Assembly (NCBI GenBank): GCA_964503145.1 | Contig: CAZCYV010000002.1 | Span: forward strand, 1-64,000 | Source: RBG-16-57-11 sp964503145 | GTDB lineage: Bacteria; Chloroflexota; Anaerolineae; Anaerolineales; UBA4823 | Direction: 5' to 3' | DNA length: 64,000 nucleotides | Shown: piece after piece, positions 1 to 7,988 of the stretch | Numbering within the stretch: position 1 is the stretch's first letter | Layout of the letters: the number at the start of each line of letters is the position of its first letter | The notes under the pieces: generated by a model | Databases searched by the model: none | What the model was told of the DNA's origin: nothing | The model's input: the letters and a program-made list of their open reading frames with translations, nothing else | Program-made: the position numbers and the translations under genes

Positions 1-3
1 CAG

Positions 4-32
4 CGGGGCGCAGGGAAATCGCCTGTGCCCCG
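4..32 (-). terminator. Possible terminator hairpin after the FtsX-type permease gene
   Basis: An 11-bp inverted repeat (4-14 against 22-32, one G-U pair, 7-nt loop) lies about 30 bases past the stop codon of the minus-strand permease gene. The bases that would show a U-run lie outside the window, so the terminator call is tentative. Confidence 0.4.
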
Positions 33-62
33 GTTGAGCTTAAAGCCTTATGGGGGTCGATC

Positions 63-2471
63 CTATTCGTAGTTCAGGCTTTGACGGACGTTCACCCGGG
101 TGGCGTTATGCGCCGGGATGATCGAGGCCAGGATCGAGAGCGCCAGGACGATTACCAGCCAGATGAAGACTGCGCTCCAGTTGAAGCGGTAATCCAGGCT
201 CGACTGGAACATGATTTGCCCCAGGGCGTTCGCCATCAGCGGCGTGAGCGCCAGCGAGATGGGGATGGCGATCATCCAACTCATCACCCCCTGGAGCACG
301 CCCTCTAGCATGAACATGCCCATGATCTTTGACGACACCGCCCCAATGGCGCGCAGGATGCCGATTTCCTTGGTGCGCTCGATTACGTTGATCCACAGGG
401 AACCCATCAGACCAATGCCGCCGACCAGCGCAACGATCACCGCCAGCACCAACAGCATATACACGACGATGAAAAAGCCAGCGTCGGAGGTCTTGCGCAG
501 GGCTGGCATGGTCTCGATCTGATAAATATCGATATGGCGCCGGGCGAACAGGTCTTCCAGGTCGCTGGCTGCCTGCCAGACATCTTTCTCGGAATGGCGC
601 GTGGTGCGCACCAGTAGAGTGCTGCCCTTGCCGGTTTTCTTGGTCGCCTCATAGACGGCCGGTCGCGGGGCGTAAAGCGCATCCATGTAATAGCCGCCAC
701 CGAGCACCAGAGATACCTGATAAAACCCGACCACCTGCCAGTCCTCTTTCCCCCATTCCCCCATATCCAGGCTGATCGTATCGCCGAGGCGAATCTGTTC
801 GTCAGCGGCGGTTTCCTTGTTCATCACCACCACTTTACCATCGCCGGGTTGTAGCCAGCGCCCCTGGACAATCCTGGGCGTGTACATCGGATCATCCACC
901 GGAACGCCCTGCAATTGCGAGCCCATACCAGCGTCGAGCGCCCTCTGTCCCTGGTGCAAGATGGTGACCGGTGCCACGATCCACATCTCGGCTTTCTCCA
1001 CGCCGGCAACGGTTTCGGCCAGCGCAGTGGTGCGATCTACCCGCCGCAACTCATCAAATGAGACGACGATATCGTGGGAGCGCCGGCCAAACTCGGCATC
1101 CAGGGTGGCGGTGAGCGAACTGGAGAGGCTCATCACCATCAGGAACAGCACCCCGGCGATGACCAACACCAGTTCGGTGAGCAGCAGGCGCCCTTTGCGG
1201 CGGAAAGTGTTGGCCAAAGCGATCGCCTGGTGGGGGGCCAGAAACCGCCGACCGATGCGTTCGACCAGCCGGTCGAGCCAACTCGAGCCAAAATCTCCAC
1301 CCAGACCATAGCTAGAAATCGCCTGCCGCACGCTGATCGCCGCGCCGTTCAGCACCGGCGCCAGCGCGGCGATCAGCGGCACCGCCAGGGCTGCCAGGAT
1401 CTGAAAGGCGATGGCCTGGCTGGTGGGGGCGTATTGCTCATAATCGATGTTGAACAGCCCTAAGAAGGAGCGCGAAATTTGGTAAGAAGCGACCGCACCC
1501 AGCGGCAGCGCAATGCCTAGCGCCAGCAGCCCGTAAATGAAGACCCCTACCAGGTAGAGTTGGACGATGGCAGACCTGCTGCCGCCGATGGCTTTCAGCA
1601 CGCCAATTTGATTGGTCTGTTGGGTGATGATTGCCGTCAACGTGTTGAGCACCAGCACCGCGGAGAGCAGCATCGAGATCACCGCCACCACCTGCAGCAC
1701 CAGGTTCATCCCATCCAGGAAAGCTCTCCCCCAATGCTTGGCCGGGTCTTGATACTGGGTGGCCGCAACTTGAATGCCCTGCCGCGCCAGGCGGTCTTTG
1801 ATCGTCGAGGCGACCACCCGGGCGAAATCCGGGGTGTAGTTCAGGATACCCACCTTGATTTGGGTGAACTGCCCCGCTGGGATCCCATATAACTCCATCA
1901 ACTCGGCGCTGCCGAAAAACCACGCCCAATCATACATGCTCGGCGGCGGGACGAACGGATGGCGGATTTTGCCGGTAATTTGCAGGGTCTTTTCCTGGTC
2001 GCCCACCTCGAAGATCACCGAATCGCCGATATCCAGCCCGTAGAACGGGCTGTGCATACGTTCGATGGCCACCGAAAACCCGCTGGGCCACTCGCCATCC
2101 TTGAGCTGCAAGAGGTCGTAGGTCTGTTGTTCGTAATTATCGCGCACCAGGATGCTGCCTTTGCGCCATTTGTCCCCTGGCTCGATCTTGTAACGCATAT
2201 CGATGATATTGAGCGGCTCAATCCCTTCAACGCCGGGGAGTTTCGCCAGCGCTAGAATCGTGTCGCGATCAATAGGCCGTGTGAGGAAGATCGTGACAGG
2301 CGAGGGGCGCGTCTGCTGATGGGCTGAATCCATCGTGGGCATCATCTGCTCCACCATGCCGAAGGTCGCCCCGACGGCAAACACACCAACGGCAATGCTG
2401 ATCACTACCAATAAGGTGCGCAGCTTGTTGTGCCACAGGTCGAACCAGACCTTATGCCAGATGACGCTCAT
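63..2471 (-). CDS. ABC transporter permease, FtsX/MacB family with duplicated core
   Basis: An 802-residue membrane protein built from two MacB-like units. Each has a transmembrane helix (first around 15-40, second around 425-450), an extracytoplasmic domain and an FtsX-type three-helix core (about 265-385 and 675-800). The core signatures are 'IGVLKAIGGS' and 'IGILRAIGAV', typical of FtsX cores. Such permeases work with a LolD/MacB-type ATPase in lipoprotein, peptide or antimicrobial export. No ATPase is in the window; one may lie to the left, downstream on this strand. The ATG at 2471 follows an AAAGGAG Shine-Dalgarno. The family is clear; the substrate is unknown. Confidence 0.85.
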   Translation of the reverse strand: MSVIWHKVWFDLWHNKLRTLLVVISIAVGVFAVGATFGMVEQMMPTMDSAHQQTRPSPVTIFLTRPIDRDTILALAKLPGVEGIEPLNIIDMRYKIEPGDKWRKGSILVRDNYEQQTYDLLQLKDGEWPSGFSVAIERMHSPFYGLDIGDSVIFEVGDQEKTLQITGKIRHPFVPPPSMYDWAWFFGSAELMELYGIPAGQFTQIKVGILNYTPDFARVVASTIKDRLARQGIQVAATQYQDPAKHWGRAFLDGMNLVLQVVAVISMLLSAVLVLNTLTAIITQQTNQIGVLKAIGGSRSAIVQLYLVGVFIYGLLALGIALPLGAVASYQISRSFLGLFNIDYEQYAPTSQAIAFQILAALAVPLIAALAPVLNGAAISVRQAISSYGLGGDFGSSWLDRLVERIGRRFLAPHQAIALANTFRRKGRLLLTELVLVIAGVLFLMVMSLSSSLTATLDAEFGRRSHDIVVSFDELRRVDRTTALAETVAGVEKAEMWIVAPVTILHQGQRALDAGMGSQLQGVPVDDPMYTPRIVQGRWLQPGDGKVVVMNKETAADEQIRLGDTISLDMGEWGKEDWQVVGFYQVSLVLGGGYYMDALYAPRPAVYEATKKTGKGSTLLVRTTRHSEKDVWQAASDLEDLFARRHIDIYQIETMPALRKTSDAGFFIVVYMLLVLAVIVALVGGIGLMGSLWINVIERTKEIGILRAIGAVSSKIMGMFMLEGVLQGVMSWMIAIPISLALTPLMANALGQIMFQSSLDYRFNWSAVFIWLVIVLALSILASIIPAHNATRVNVRQSLNYE

Positions 2472-2606
2472 CGGACTCCTTTGATCGCCTGAACACGGTG
2501 ACGATCGACGGCTTATGATCCATTATTCTGCCAATGCCCTGTTTTGGCATCTTGCTAGCGCCACGTCATGTGCCTTTCGCTGCCTTTCCAGGATGCATTT
2601 AGCAAG

Positions 2607-2612
2607 TATAAT
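2607..2612 (+). promoter_or_regulatory. -10 box of the fabL-like gene (leaderless architecture)
   Basis: A perfect TATAAT lies 7 nt before the chosen ATG at 2620, with a weak TTTCCA (2585-2590) upstream at 16-nt spacing. Transcription from this box would begin at about the start codon. That argues for a leaderless mRNA and against the longer upstream reading frame from 2515. Confidence 0.6.
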
Positions 2613-2619
2613 CGAGAGC

Positions 2620-3396
2620 ATGCCCAAAGCGCTGCCATTCGAAAACAAGATCGCTCTGGTCACCGGCTCTGGGCGCGGCATCGGCCGCGCTATTGCGCTG
2701 CATTTTGCCCGCTTAGGGGCGGATGTGGTGGTCAACTTCTTCCGCAACCGCACACCGGCGGAGGCTACCGCCGCCGAAATCCGCGAATTGGGTCGGCACG
2801 CCTGGCTGATCAAAGCAGATATTGGGGACATCGACGAACTGAACTTCCTTTTCGATCAGATCGAGCAGCAGGCTGGCGGCCTGGATTACCTGATTTGCAA
2901 CGCCGCCTCGGGCTACAACCGCCCGGTGATGGAGCAGAAACCCAAAGGCTGGGATTGGACGATGAACATCAACGCCCGATCGGCGTTATTTGCCGCCCAG
3001 CGCGCTGCCCCGCTGATGCAACGTCGCGGCGGCGGGGCGATCGTCAACCTCTCCAGCCCCGGCGCGAGTCGCGTGCTGCCGGATTACGTGGTCGTCGGCG
3101 CCAGCAAGGCCGCGCTGGAGGCAGTCACGCGCTACCTGGCAGTAGAACTCTCACCAATGAACATTGTGGTCAACGCGGTGTCACCAGGAATGGTGTTGAC
3201 CGACGCCTTGAAGCACTTCGACACTGTGCGACAAGACGAGCACATCATCGAACACGCCGTGAGCCGCACGCCCGCCGGTCGGCTGGTCACACCCCAGGAC
3301 GTGGCCGAGGTGGTAGCCTTTCTGTGCACGCCAGCCGCCAGCATGATCCGCGGCCAGGTGATCCTGATCGACGGCGGCTACACGCTCTTAGGCTGA
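2620..3396 (+). CDS. fabL: Enoyl-ACP reductase III-like short-chain dehydrogenase (FabL type)
   Basis: A 258-residue SDR protein expected to reduce trans-2-enoyl-ACP with NADPH in fatty acid elongation. The N-terminal nucleotide-binding motif is TGSGRGIG and the active-site pair is Tyr-(x6)-Lys in 'YVVVGASK'. That spacing marks enoyl-ACP reductases (FabI/FabL) rather than the YxxxK of FabG. 'NAASGYNRPVME', 'WDWTMNINA', 'LTRYLAVELSP'-like and 'TDALKHF' stretches closely resemble Bacillus FabL as I recall it. The frame stays open to 2515, but the ATG at 2620 fits the family N-terminus and sits 7 nt after a TATAAT. A general SDR reductase remains possible. Confidence 0.8.
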   Translation: MPKALPFENKIALVTGSGRGIGRAIALHFARLGADVVVNFFRNRTPAEATAAEIRELGRHAWLIKADIGDIDELNFLFDQIEQQAGGLDYLICNAASGYNRPVMEQKPKGWDWTMNINARSALFAAQRAAPLMQRRGGGAIVNLSSPGASRVLPDYVVVGASKAALEAVTRYLAVELSPMNIVVNAVSPGMVLTDALKHFDTVRQDEHIIEHAVSRTPAGRLVTPQDVAEVVAFLCTPAASMIRGQVILIDGGYTLLG

Positions 3397-3451
3397 AGCG
3401 CTGCTCGATTAGCGCTGCGTTCGAACGGCGCCTGGATGGCGCGGCGATTCA

Positions 3452-4012
3452 TCAGCGGCCGTAGGTGCCGAAAAACTGCCCCTGCGCCAGGATGTGCCCG
3501 CGCATTGCTTTCTCCACGTCGGCCTTGGTAGCGCTGGGAGGCAAATTCAGCACAGTATCCAGCGCATAGAGCTTAAAGAAATAGCGATGTGGTTTTCCAC
3601 GGGGAGGGCAGGGGCCGCCGTAGCCAACCTTGCGGAAATCGTTATTTCCCTGGATGCCGATGCCTTCTACGCTAGGTGTTTTGGCGATCCCCTCCTTCAG
3701 CCCGCTGAGTGTGGGCGGCAGATTATAGATTACCCAGTGCACCCAGGTGCCCACCGGTGCATCCGGGTCGTCGGCGATCAACGCCAGGCTTTTGGCGCCG
3801 GCAGGGACGCCGCTCCATTCCAGCGGCGGCGAGATATCTTCGGCATCGCAGGTGTACTTCTTGGGGATGGGCTGGCCTTCGCCGAAGGCAGGGCTGCTAA
3901 TTTTGATAGACATGCCAGACTCTCCTTGCGGAGCGGGCGCAGCAGATGGGCGGCAACTCGCTCCGCTGAGCACAAGAACAGATAAAGTGATCAGGAGCAG
4001 CCGATGAAACAT
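3452..4012 (-). CDS. YbhB/YbcL-type phosphatidylethanolamine-binding (PEBP) lipoprotein
   Basis: A 186-residue protein of the Raf-kinase-inhibitor/PEBP fold. The ligand-pocket signature 'DPDAPVGTWVHWVIYNLP' is at about residues 83-100, with the second motif 'GYGGPCPPRGKPHRYFFKLYALD' further on. The N-terminus is a signal peptide ending near Cys21, so it is probably exported and perhaps lipid-anchored, although the lipobox (GASC) is not ideal. Bacterial members have no settled function. It starts 8 bases after the cyclase stop on the same strand and has no strong ribosome site of its own, so it is probably cotranscribed with the cyclase gene. Confidence 0.85.
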   Translation of the reverse strand: MFHRLLLITLSVLVLSGASCRPSAAPAPQGESGMSIKISSPAFGEGQPIPKKYTCDAEDISPPLEWSGVPAGAKSLALIADDPDAPVGTWVHWVIYNLPPTLSGLKEGIAKTPSVEGIGIQGNNDFRKVGYGGPCPPRGKPHRYFFKLYALDTVLNLPPSATKADVEKAMRGHILAQGQFFGTYGR

Positions 4013-4020
4013 CTTGGCCT

Positions 4021-4659
4021 CTAAACGCCGATCAAGATGGCGCGCGCCGGCGCGCCATCTGCGCCGGCAATTTTCAGCGGCAGGCAGTACAACGTGTAGC
4101 GTCCCTGGGAGACCTGGGAAAGGTTCAACCCTTCGATCACCACCACGCCCCCTTTGAGCAAGAGTTCATGAGTCGGCTCTGGGGCAGCAAAGGGCGCTAC
4201 AGAAAGATAATCCACGCCTACCAGGCGGATGCCGTGCTCGACGATGAACTGCGCCCCATCTGGACTAATGGCGACGAAGTCCTCCTGGAAACGATTGACT
4301 CCCGCGCGCCAGTACGCCGAGTTGCGCGTTTTGAACAGCAGGCGACGTGTGCGCGGGGGGATAGCCGCCTGTTCCAGCACCGCCGCAGTGATCAGGTCTA
4401 CCTGATCTGGCAAGTGCAACACGTAGGCGCGCCCGGTAAGCAGGCTGAGGGGGATCTGATCTACGGTCTGCGTCCCATCACCCAGAAAGTGATAGGGCGC
4501 ATCCACGTGTGTGCCTATATGCACACAGGCGCTGATCTGGGTGACATTGCAGGCTGCGCCCTCCTCCATCTTCGAAAAGCGTTCCAGTACAATCTGGGGG
4601 TCGCCAGGCCAGGTGGGCAGGTCTGGCGTGATGGTGAGTGAGATGTCGTAGGTGCGCAT
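4021..4659 (-). CDS. Cyclase family metal-dependent hydrolase (kynurenine formamidase-like)
   Basis: A 212-residue protein with the family metal-binding motif HIGTHVDAPYHF (His-x-Gly-Thr-His-x-Asp-x-Pro-x-His) at about residues 47-58 and the N-terminal 'TYDISLTI...PTWPGDP' opening. Family members hydrolyse amides or esters (for example N-formylkynurenine) using Mn or Zn. No kynurenine pathway genes are nearby, so the substrate is open. The ATG at 4659 follows AGGAGG closely. It is the first gene of a two-gene unit with the PEBP lipoprotein. Confidence 0.85.
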   Translation of the reverse strand: MRTYDISLTITPDLPTWPGDPQIVLERFSKMEEGAACNVTQISACVHIGTHVDAPYHFLGDGTQTVDQIPLSLLTGRAYVLHLPDQVDLITAAVLEQAAIPPRTRRLLFKTRNSAYWRAGVNRFQEDFVAISPDGAQFIVEHGIRLVGVDYLSVAPFAAPEPTHELLLKGGVVVIEGLNLSQVSQGRYTLYCLPLKIAGADGAPARAILIGV

Positions 4660-4877
4660 AATCCTCCTGTTGATAATTAAAGTATATCAGCATTTGCCGA
4701 ACTTGAAGCGGGGTGAAAAAGACCTGGGTTCTACCGACAGACCCTTGACTCTCCCCCTGGAGGAGATTGTATACTGTAAGTGAAGATCTTCACCCGATAT
4801 CAAAACCGGAAAGGTTGTGCGCTGGCGCTGATCAGGATTTCGAAGAATGTTGAAGATTGGCGACTCCTCCAAAACGA

Positions 4878-4909
4878 AAAGGCTGCCGGCATCTCCAGCG
4901 GCAGCCTTT
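4878..4909 (-). terminator. Rho-independent terminator of the menC cluster
   Basis: A 10-bp stem (4878-4887 with 4900-4909) is followed on the minus strand by TTTTCGTTTT. It lies just past the stop codon of the MenC-like gene and closes the four-gene minus-strand cluster. The rest of the 4660-4920 gap holds the upstream region of the cyclase gene, including a TATACT candidate -10. Confidence 0.75.
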
Positions 4910-4920
4910 GGTTATTGCCT

Positions 4921-6027
4921 TCATGGCAGGCTGAGTTTTGCGAGGGTGGCGCGCTCCAGCGCCGCCATGTCCAGGGTCACGCCCAATCCGGGCCGGTCAG
5001 GAACGTCAATGGTGCTATCCGGGTTGAGGGTGAAGCGCTCCTGGGTGATGTCTTCCAGGTAATAACGATCGGAAGCGGAGATATCTCCTGGCAGGGTGAA
5101 GCCGGGCAGCGAGGCCAGCGCCAGATTGGACGCCCGCCCCACGCCGGTTTCCAGCATCCCGCCGCACCACACCGGCACGCCGCGCGCCAGGCACAGGTTG
5201 TGGATCGCCAGCCCTTCGCTCAGCCCGCCCACCCGGCCGGCCTTGATGTTGATCACCCGGCAGGCGTTCATCTCCAGCGCCTGGCGGGCATGGCGTGCGG
5301 AGAGGATGCTTTCATCCAGGCAGATAGGCGTGCGCAGGCGCTTCTGCAACTGGCTGTGATCCCACAGGTCATCTTCTGCCAGCGGCTGTTCGATTAGCAA
5401 TAGATTTAGGTCATCCAGGAAATGCAGCGCCTGGGCGGTCTCCAATCGGTAAGCCGAGTTGGCGTCCACCTGCAACATGAGATCAGGGAAGGCGCGGCGC
5501 ACCGCCAGCGCGTCGCCGGTGTCTCGCCCGGGCTTGATTTTGATCTTGATCCGCCGATAGCCCTGCGCCAGATACCCGCCGACGACCTGGACCAGCGCCT
5601 CGGGTGAGGCCTGCAGGCCGACCGACACGCCCACGGCTACCCGCTCCTGCGTCCCGCCAAGCATTGCCCGCAGCGAGCGCCCATCGCGCTTACCCAGCAG
5701 GTCCCAGAAGGCCATCTCCAGCCCGGCCTTGGCCATTGGGTGGCCACGAACAAACCCTAGCTGCTCATGCAGCGCTTGCGGCGCCTCGAAATCCCGGCCT
5801 AAGACCGCCGGGGCGAGGAAATCGCGCAAGATATGCCAGGCGGTCTGCACGGTCTCGTACGAATAGCCCGGGTCGGCGTCGGCGACGCACTCGCCGTAGC
5901 CGATCAGGTCGCCCGCCTGGGCTTCGATCAAAATGCAGTCGCGCGTCTGGATGCGCCCGAAGGAGGTCTCGAAAGGGGTGCGCAGGGTCATGCGCAGGTG
6001 GCGCAGGGTGAGCCGTTGGATGATCAT
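4921..6027 (-). CDS. menC: o-Succinylbenzoate synthase / N-succinylamino acid racemase (enolase superfamily)
   Basis: A 368-residue muconate-lactonizing subgroup enzyme. The catalytic set is visible in order: the Lys-x-Lys acid/base motif in 'RRIKIKIKPG', metal ligands in 'VDANSAY', 'IEQPLAEDD' and 'CLDESI', and the second catalytic lysine in 'NIKAGRVGGL'. The same fold makes o-succinylbenzoate for menaquinone or racemises N-succinylamino acids, and sequence alone does not separate these. No other men gene is present. The partner gene is a GNAT, as in the Geobacillus racemase cluster. The ATG at 6027 has a GGAGA ribosome site; the longer frame from 6102 lacks one. Confidence 0.82.
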   Translation of the reverse strand: MIIQRLTLRHLRMTLRTPFETSFGRIQTRDCILIEAQAGDLIGYGECVADADPGYSYETVQTAWHILRDFLAPAVLGRDFEAPQALHEQLGFVRGHPMAKAGLEMAFWDLLGKRDGRSLRAMLGGTQERVAVGVSVGLQASPEALVQVVGGYLAQGYRRIKIKIKPGRDTGDALAVRRAFPDLMLQVDANSAYRLETAQALHFLDDLNLLLIEQPLAEDDLWDHSQLQKRLRTPICLDESILSARHARQALEMNACRVINIKAGRVGGLSEGLAIHNLCLARGVPVWCGGMLETGVGRASNLALASLPGFTLPGDISASDRYYLEDITQERFTLNPDSTIDVPDRPGLGVTLDMAALERATLAKLSLP

Positions 6028-6082
6028 AATCTGTCTCTCCAGGTGTGCGTCCGTTGTCGGTCGGCTGGGATTAAGCCTGGGA

Positions 6083-7036
6083 TCAGACCCTGGCCTCCCC
6101 ATAGCTCAAGACATAAAAGCTGCGCGCGTATGTTCCGGTCAGGTGGATAAAATCGGTCACCAGGTAGCCGCGCTCAAACAGCGCCTCAAAAAGGTAGCGG
6201 GTATGCATGCGCCATTCCAGCGCCAACGAGGGATTGGCGGCTTTGAGCGCCAGGAAATCGGCAGGGATTTCTACCAGCAGCAACGGCTGCTCCTCCTGGA
6301 CGGAGTGCACATTTTCAATTTCGCCGAGTTGAAAGTCAGACGGCGGCCGTGGCCATCCATCTTGATCCATCTCGGTGGGGTTCAGGATAGCCGTTTCTGC
6401 CGCAAGGTAATGCGCCAGGTCGAGCGGGCGGCGCAGGCGTGTGCTCAGTCGTCGGTTCACCCGCTCCGAGCGGATCCACCAATCCACCTGGAAGCGGTCG
6501 GAGGGCAGGCCGATGTTCAGGCCGTCGCGCATTTCGCCGTAGGCCTCGCGGATATACGTGTTGCACACCGCTCCCAGGCGGGCGATGTTGAGGTGCGCGT
6601 TGCGGCTGAGCAGCGGGTCATAGGTCCAGGTAATGCGATCCAACCCCTGGTGGCGCACCATTTGCCACTGGGCGCGCTTGAGCTTGAAGCCGATGCCCCG
6701 GTCGCGGTGCTCAGGATGGACACCAAGCATGTGCGAGCAATGTTTGGGGCGCGGCCCATCCGGCGTGAGATATAGCCCTGGAAAACCAAAGACAAAACCC
6801 ACCAGCGGCGCGCCCTCGGGGATTATCCCCCATTCAGGTTCTGCGCGCTCCTCTTCTACTCCAGCCTCTCCGGCATCGTAGGCGCCGATCACCAGTCCGC
6901 CATTGTGGGCCGCAGCCAGCAGCATGTGAGCCGGGACGACATCGGTCTCGTTCCCTGGCCAGACCAGGCGCTGCAGGTCTTCGACGGCGCTCAATTCTTG
7001 AGGCGTCTCCAGGATGCGCAGGATGATGCGGCTCAT
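6083..7036 (-). CDS. GNAT family acyltransferase (COG3375 type)
   Basis: A 317-residue predicted acyltransferase. The acyl-CoA-binding region 'HMLGVHPEHRDRGIGFKLKRAQWQ' is a GNAT motif A (R-x-x-G-x-G form), around residues 100-125. The long C-terminal half is typical of the COG3375 subgroup rather than of short GNATs. Members often neighbour MenC/NSAR genes, and the Geobacillus homologue was described as a succinyl-CoA:D-amino acid N-succinyltransferase, so succinylation feeding the neighbouring racemase is a reasonable inference. The start at 7036 overlaps the stop of the epimerase gene (ATGA), showing translational coupling. Confidence 0.75.
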   Translation of the reverse strand: MSRIILRILETPQELSAVEDLQRLVWPGNETDVVPAHMLLAAAHNGGLVIGAYDAGEAGVEEERAEPEWGIIPEGAPLVGFVFGFPGLYLTPDGPRPKHCSHMLGVHPEHRDRGIGFKLKRAQWQMVRHQGLDRITWTYDPLLSRNAHLNIARLGAVCNTYIREAYGEMRDGLNIGLPSDRFQVDWWIRSERVNRRLSTRLRRPLDLAHYLAAETAILNPTEMDQDGWPRPPSDFQLGEIENVHSVQEEQPLLLVEIPADFLALKAANPSLALEWRMHTRYLFEALFERGYLVTDFIHLTGTYARSFYVLSYGEARV

Positions 7037-7971
7037 ATGCTGCGCTCCCGCAAGGCGCGCAGCCAGGAGGTGCGCCAGTTCTGCTCGCGCAGATAGGCCA
7101 ACCGTTGCGACATGCGCGCGGGCATGAGATTGAAGGTCCGCGGCATGGTATCCAGCGCCGTGGTGCGATTGACGGCCATGTAGTCCAGCCAATAGACCGA
7201 GGTCGGCAAATTGGGGATCATCGATTCGAGCATCACCGTCAGGCCGCGCAGATAAGGCGGCGGCAGGTGGAGGATGGTGCGCTTCAAGCCAGTTTCCTGC
7301 ATCACCAATTGAACGATCTGTTGGAAAGTCAGGTATTCTGGGCCGCCAATATCGATCATCTTGTTCTGGGTTTCCGGGTCGTCCAGCGCCCAGACCAGGC
7401 AGGTGACCAGGTCCTCCACCCAAAGGGGCTGGAGCACAATGCGCCCATTTCCAGGCATCAAGAAGAACAACGGCATGGACCCTAAAATGCGCGCCAGCCC
7501 GGTGGTGAAGCGATCGTTCGGCCCATAGACGATGGCTGAGCGCAGAATGGTGTAAGTCAGACTGCTGCGGCGAATGAATTCTTCGGCGATCCCTTTAGCC
7601 TTCAACACCGGATAAGCCGAGGCGCGATCCGCGCCCAGGTGGCTGATATAGAAGATGCGCTTCACCCCCGCGTCCTCTGCCGCCTCAACCACGGCGCGGG
7701 TGCCCTGAATATCAATATCCATCAGGCTGGCGCGCGGTCCACGCCATTCGCCGCTGGCCAGGTGGTAGATGACTTCTACGCCGACCATCGCGGCGCGCAG
7801 CCCGCGCTCATCGTTCAGGCTGCTCACCGCCACATCCACGGCCACGCTGCGCGGCAGCCTGGGCGAACTGGGCGAGGGGCGGATCAGGGTGCGCACTGGG
7901 TACCCCAATTCCACCAAATGGCGCACCAGCGCCCGACCGATGAAGCCCGTTCCTCCGGTGACCAGGATCAT
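7033..7971 (-). CDS. NAD(P)-dependent epimerase/dehydratase (NDUFA9-like extended SDR)
   Basis: A 312-residue atypical or extended SDR. The N-terminus carries the nucleotide-binding motif TGGTGFIGRALVRHL, followed by 'YHLASGEW' and 'LRSAIVYGPNDRFTTGLARIL', typical of the NDUFA9/UDP-sugar-epimerase-like group. The canonical YxxxK is not evident; 'YPVLKAKGIAEEFIR' occupies its place, so a catalytic role is uncertain. These proteins often serve as NADPH-binding or quinone/lipid-related reductases. It is encoded between the acyl-CoA synthetase and the GNAT with only a 17-base gap and a 4-base overlap, so it belongs to the same transcript. Confidence 0.8.
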   Translation of the reverse strand: MILVTGGTGFIGRALVRHLVELGYPVRTLIRPSPSSPRLPRSVAVDVAVSSLNDERGLRAAMVGVEVIYHLASGEWRGPRASLMDIDIQGTRAVVEAAEDAGVKRIFYISHLGADRASAYPVLKAKGIAEEFIRRSSLTYTILRSAIVYGPNDRFTTGLARILGSMPLFFLMPGNGRIVLQPLWVEDLVTCLVWALDDPETQNKMIDIGGPEYLTFQQIVQLVMQETGLKRTILHLPPPYLRGLTVMLESMIPNLPTSVYWLDYMAVNRTTALDTMPRTFNLMPARMSQRLAYLREQNWRTSWLRALRERSI

Positions 7972-7988
7972 CGCTCTAATCCATTGCC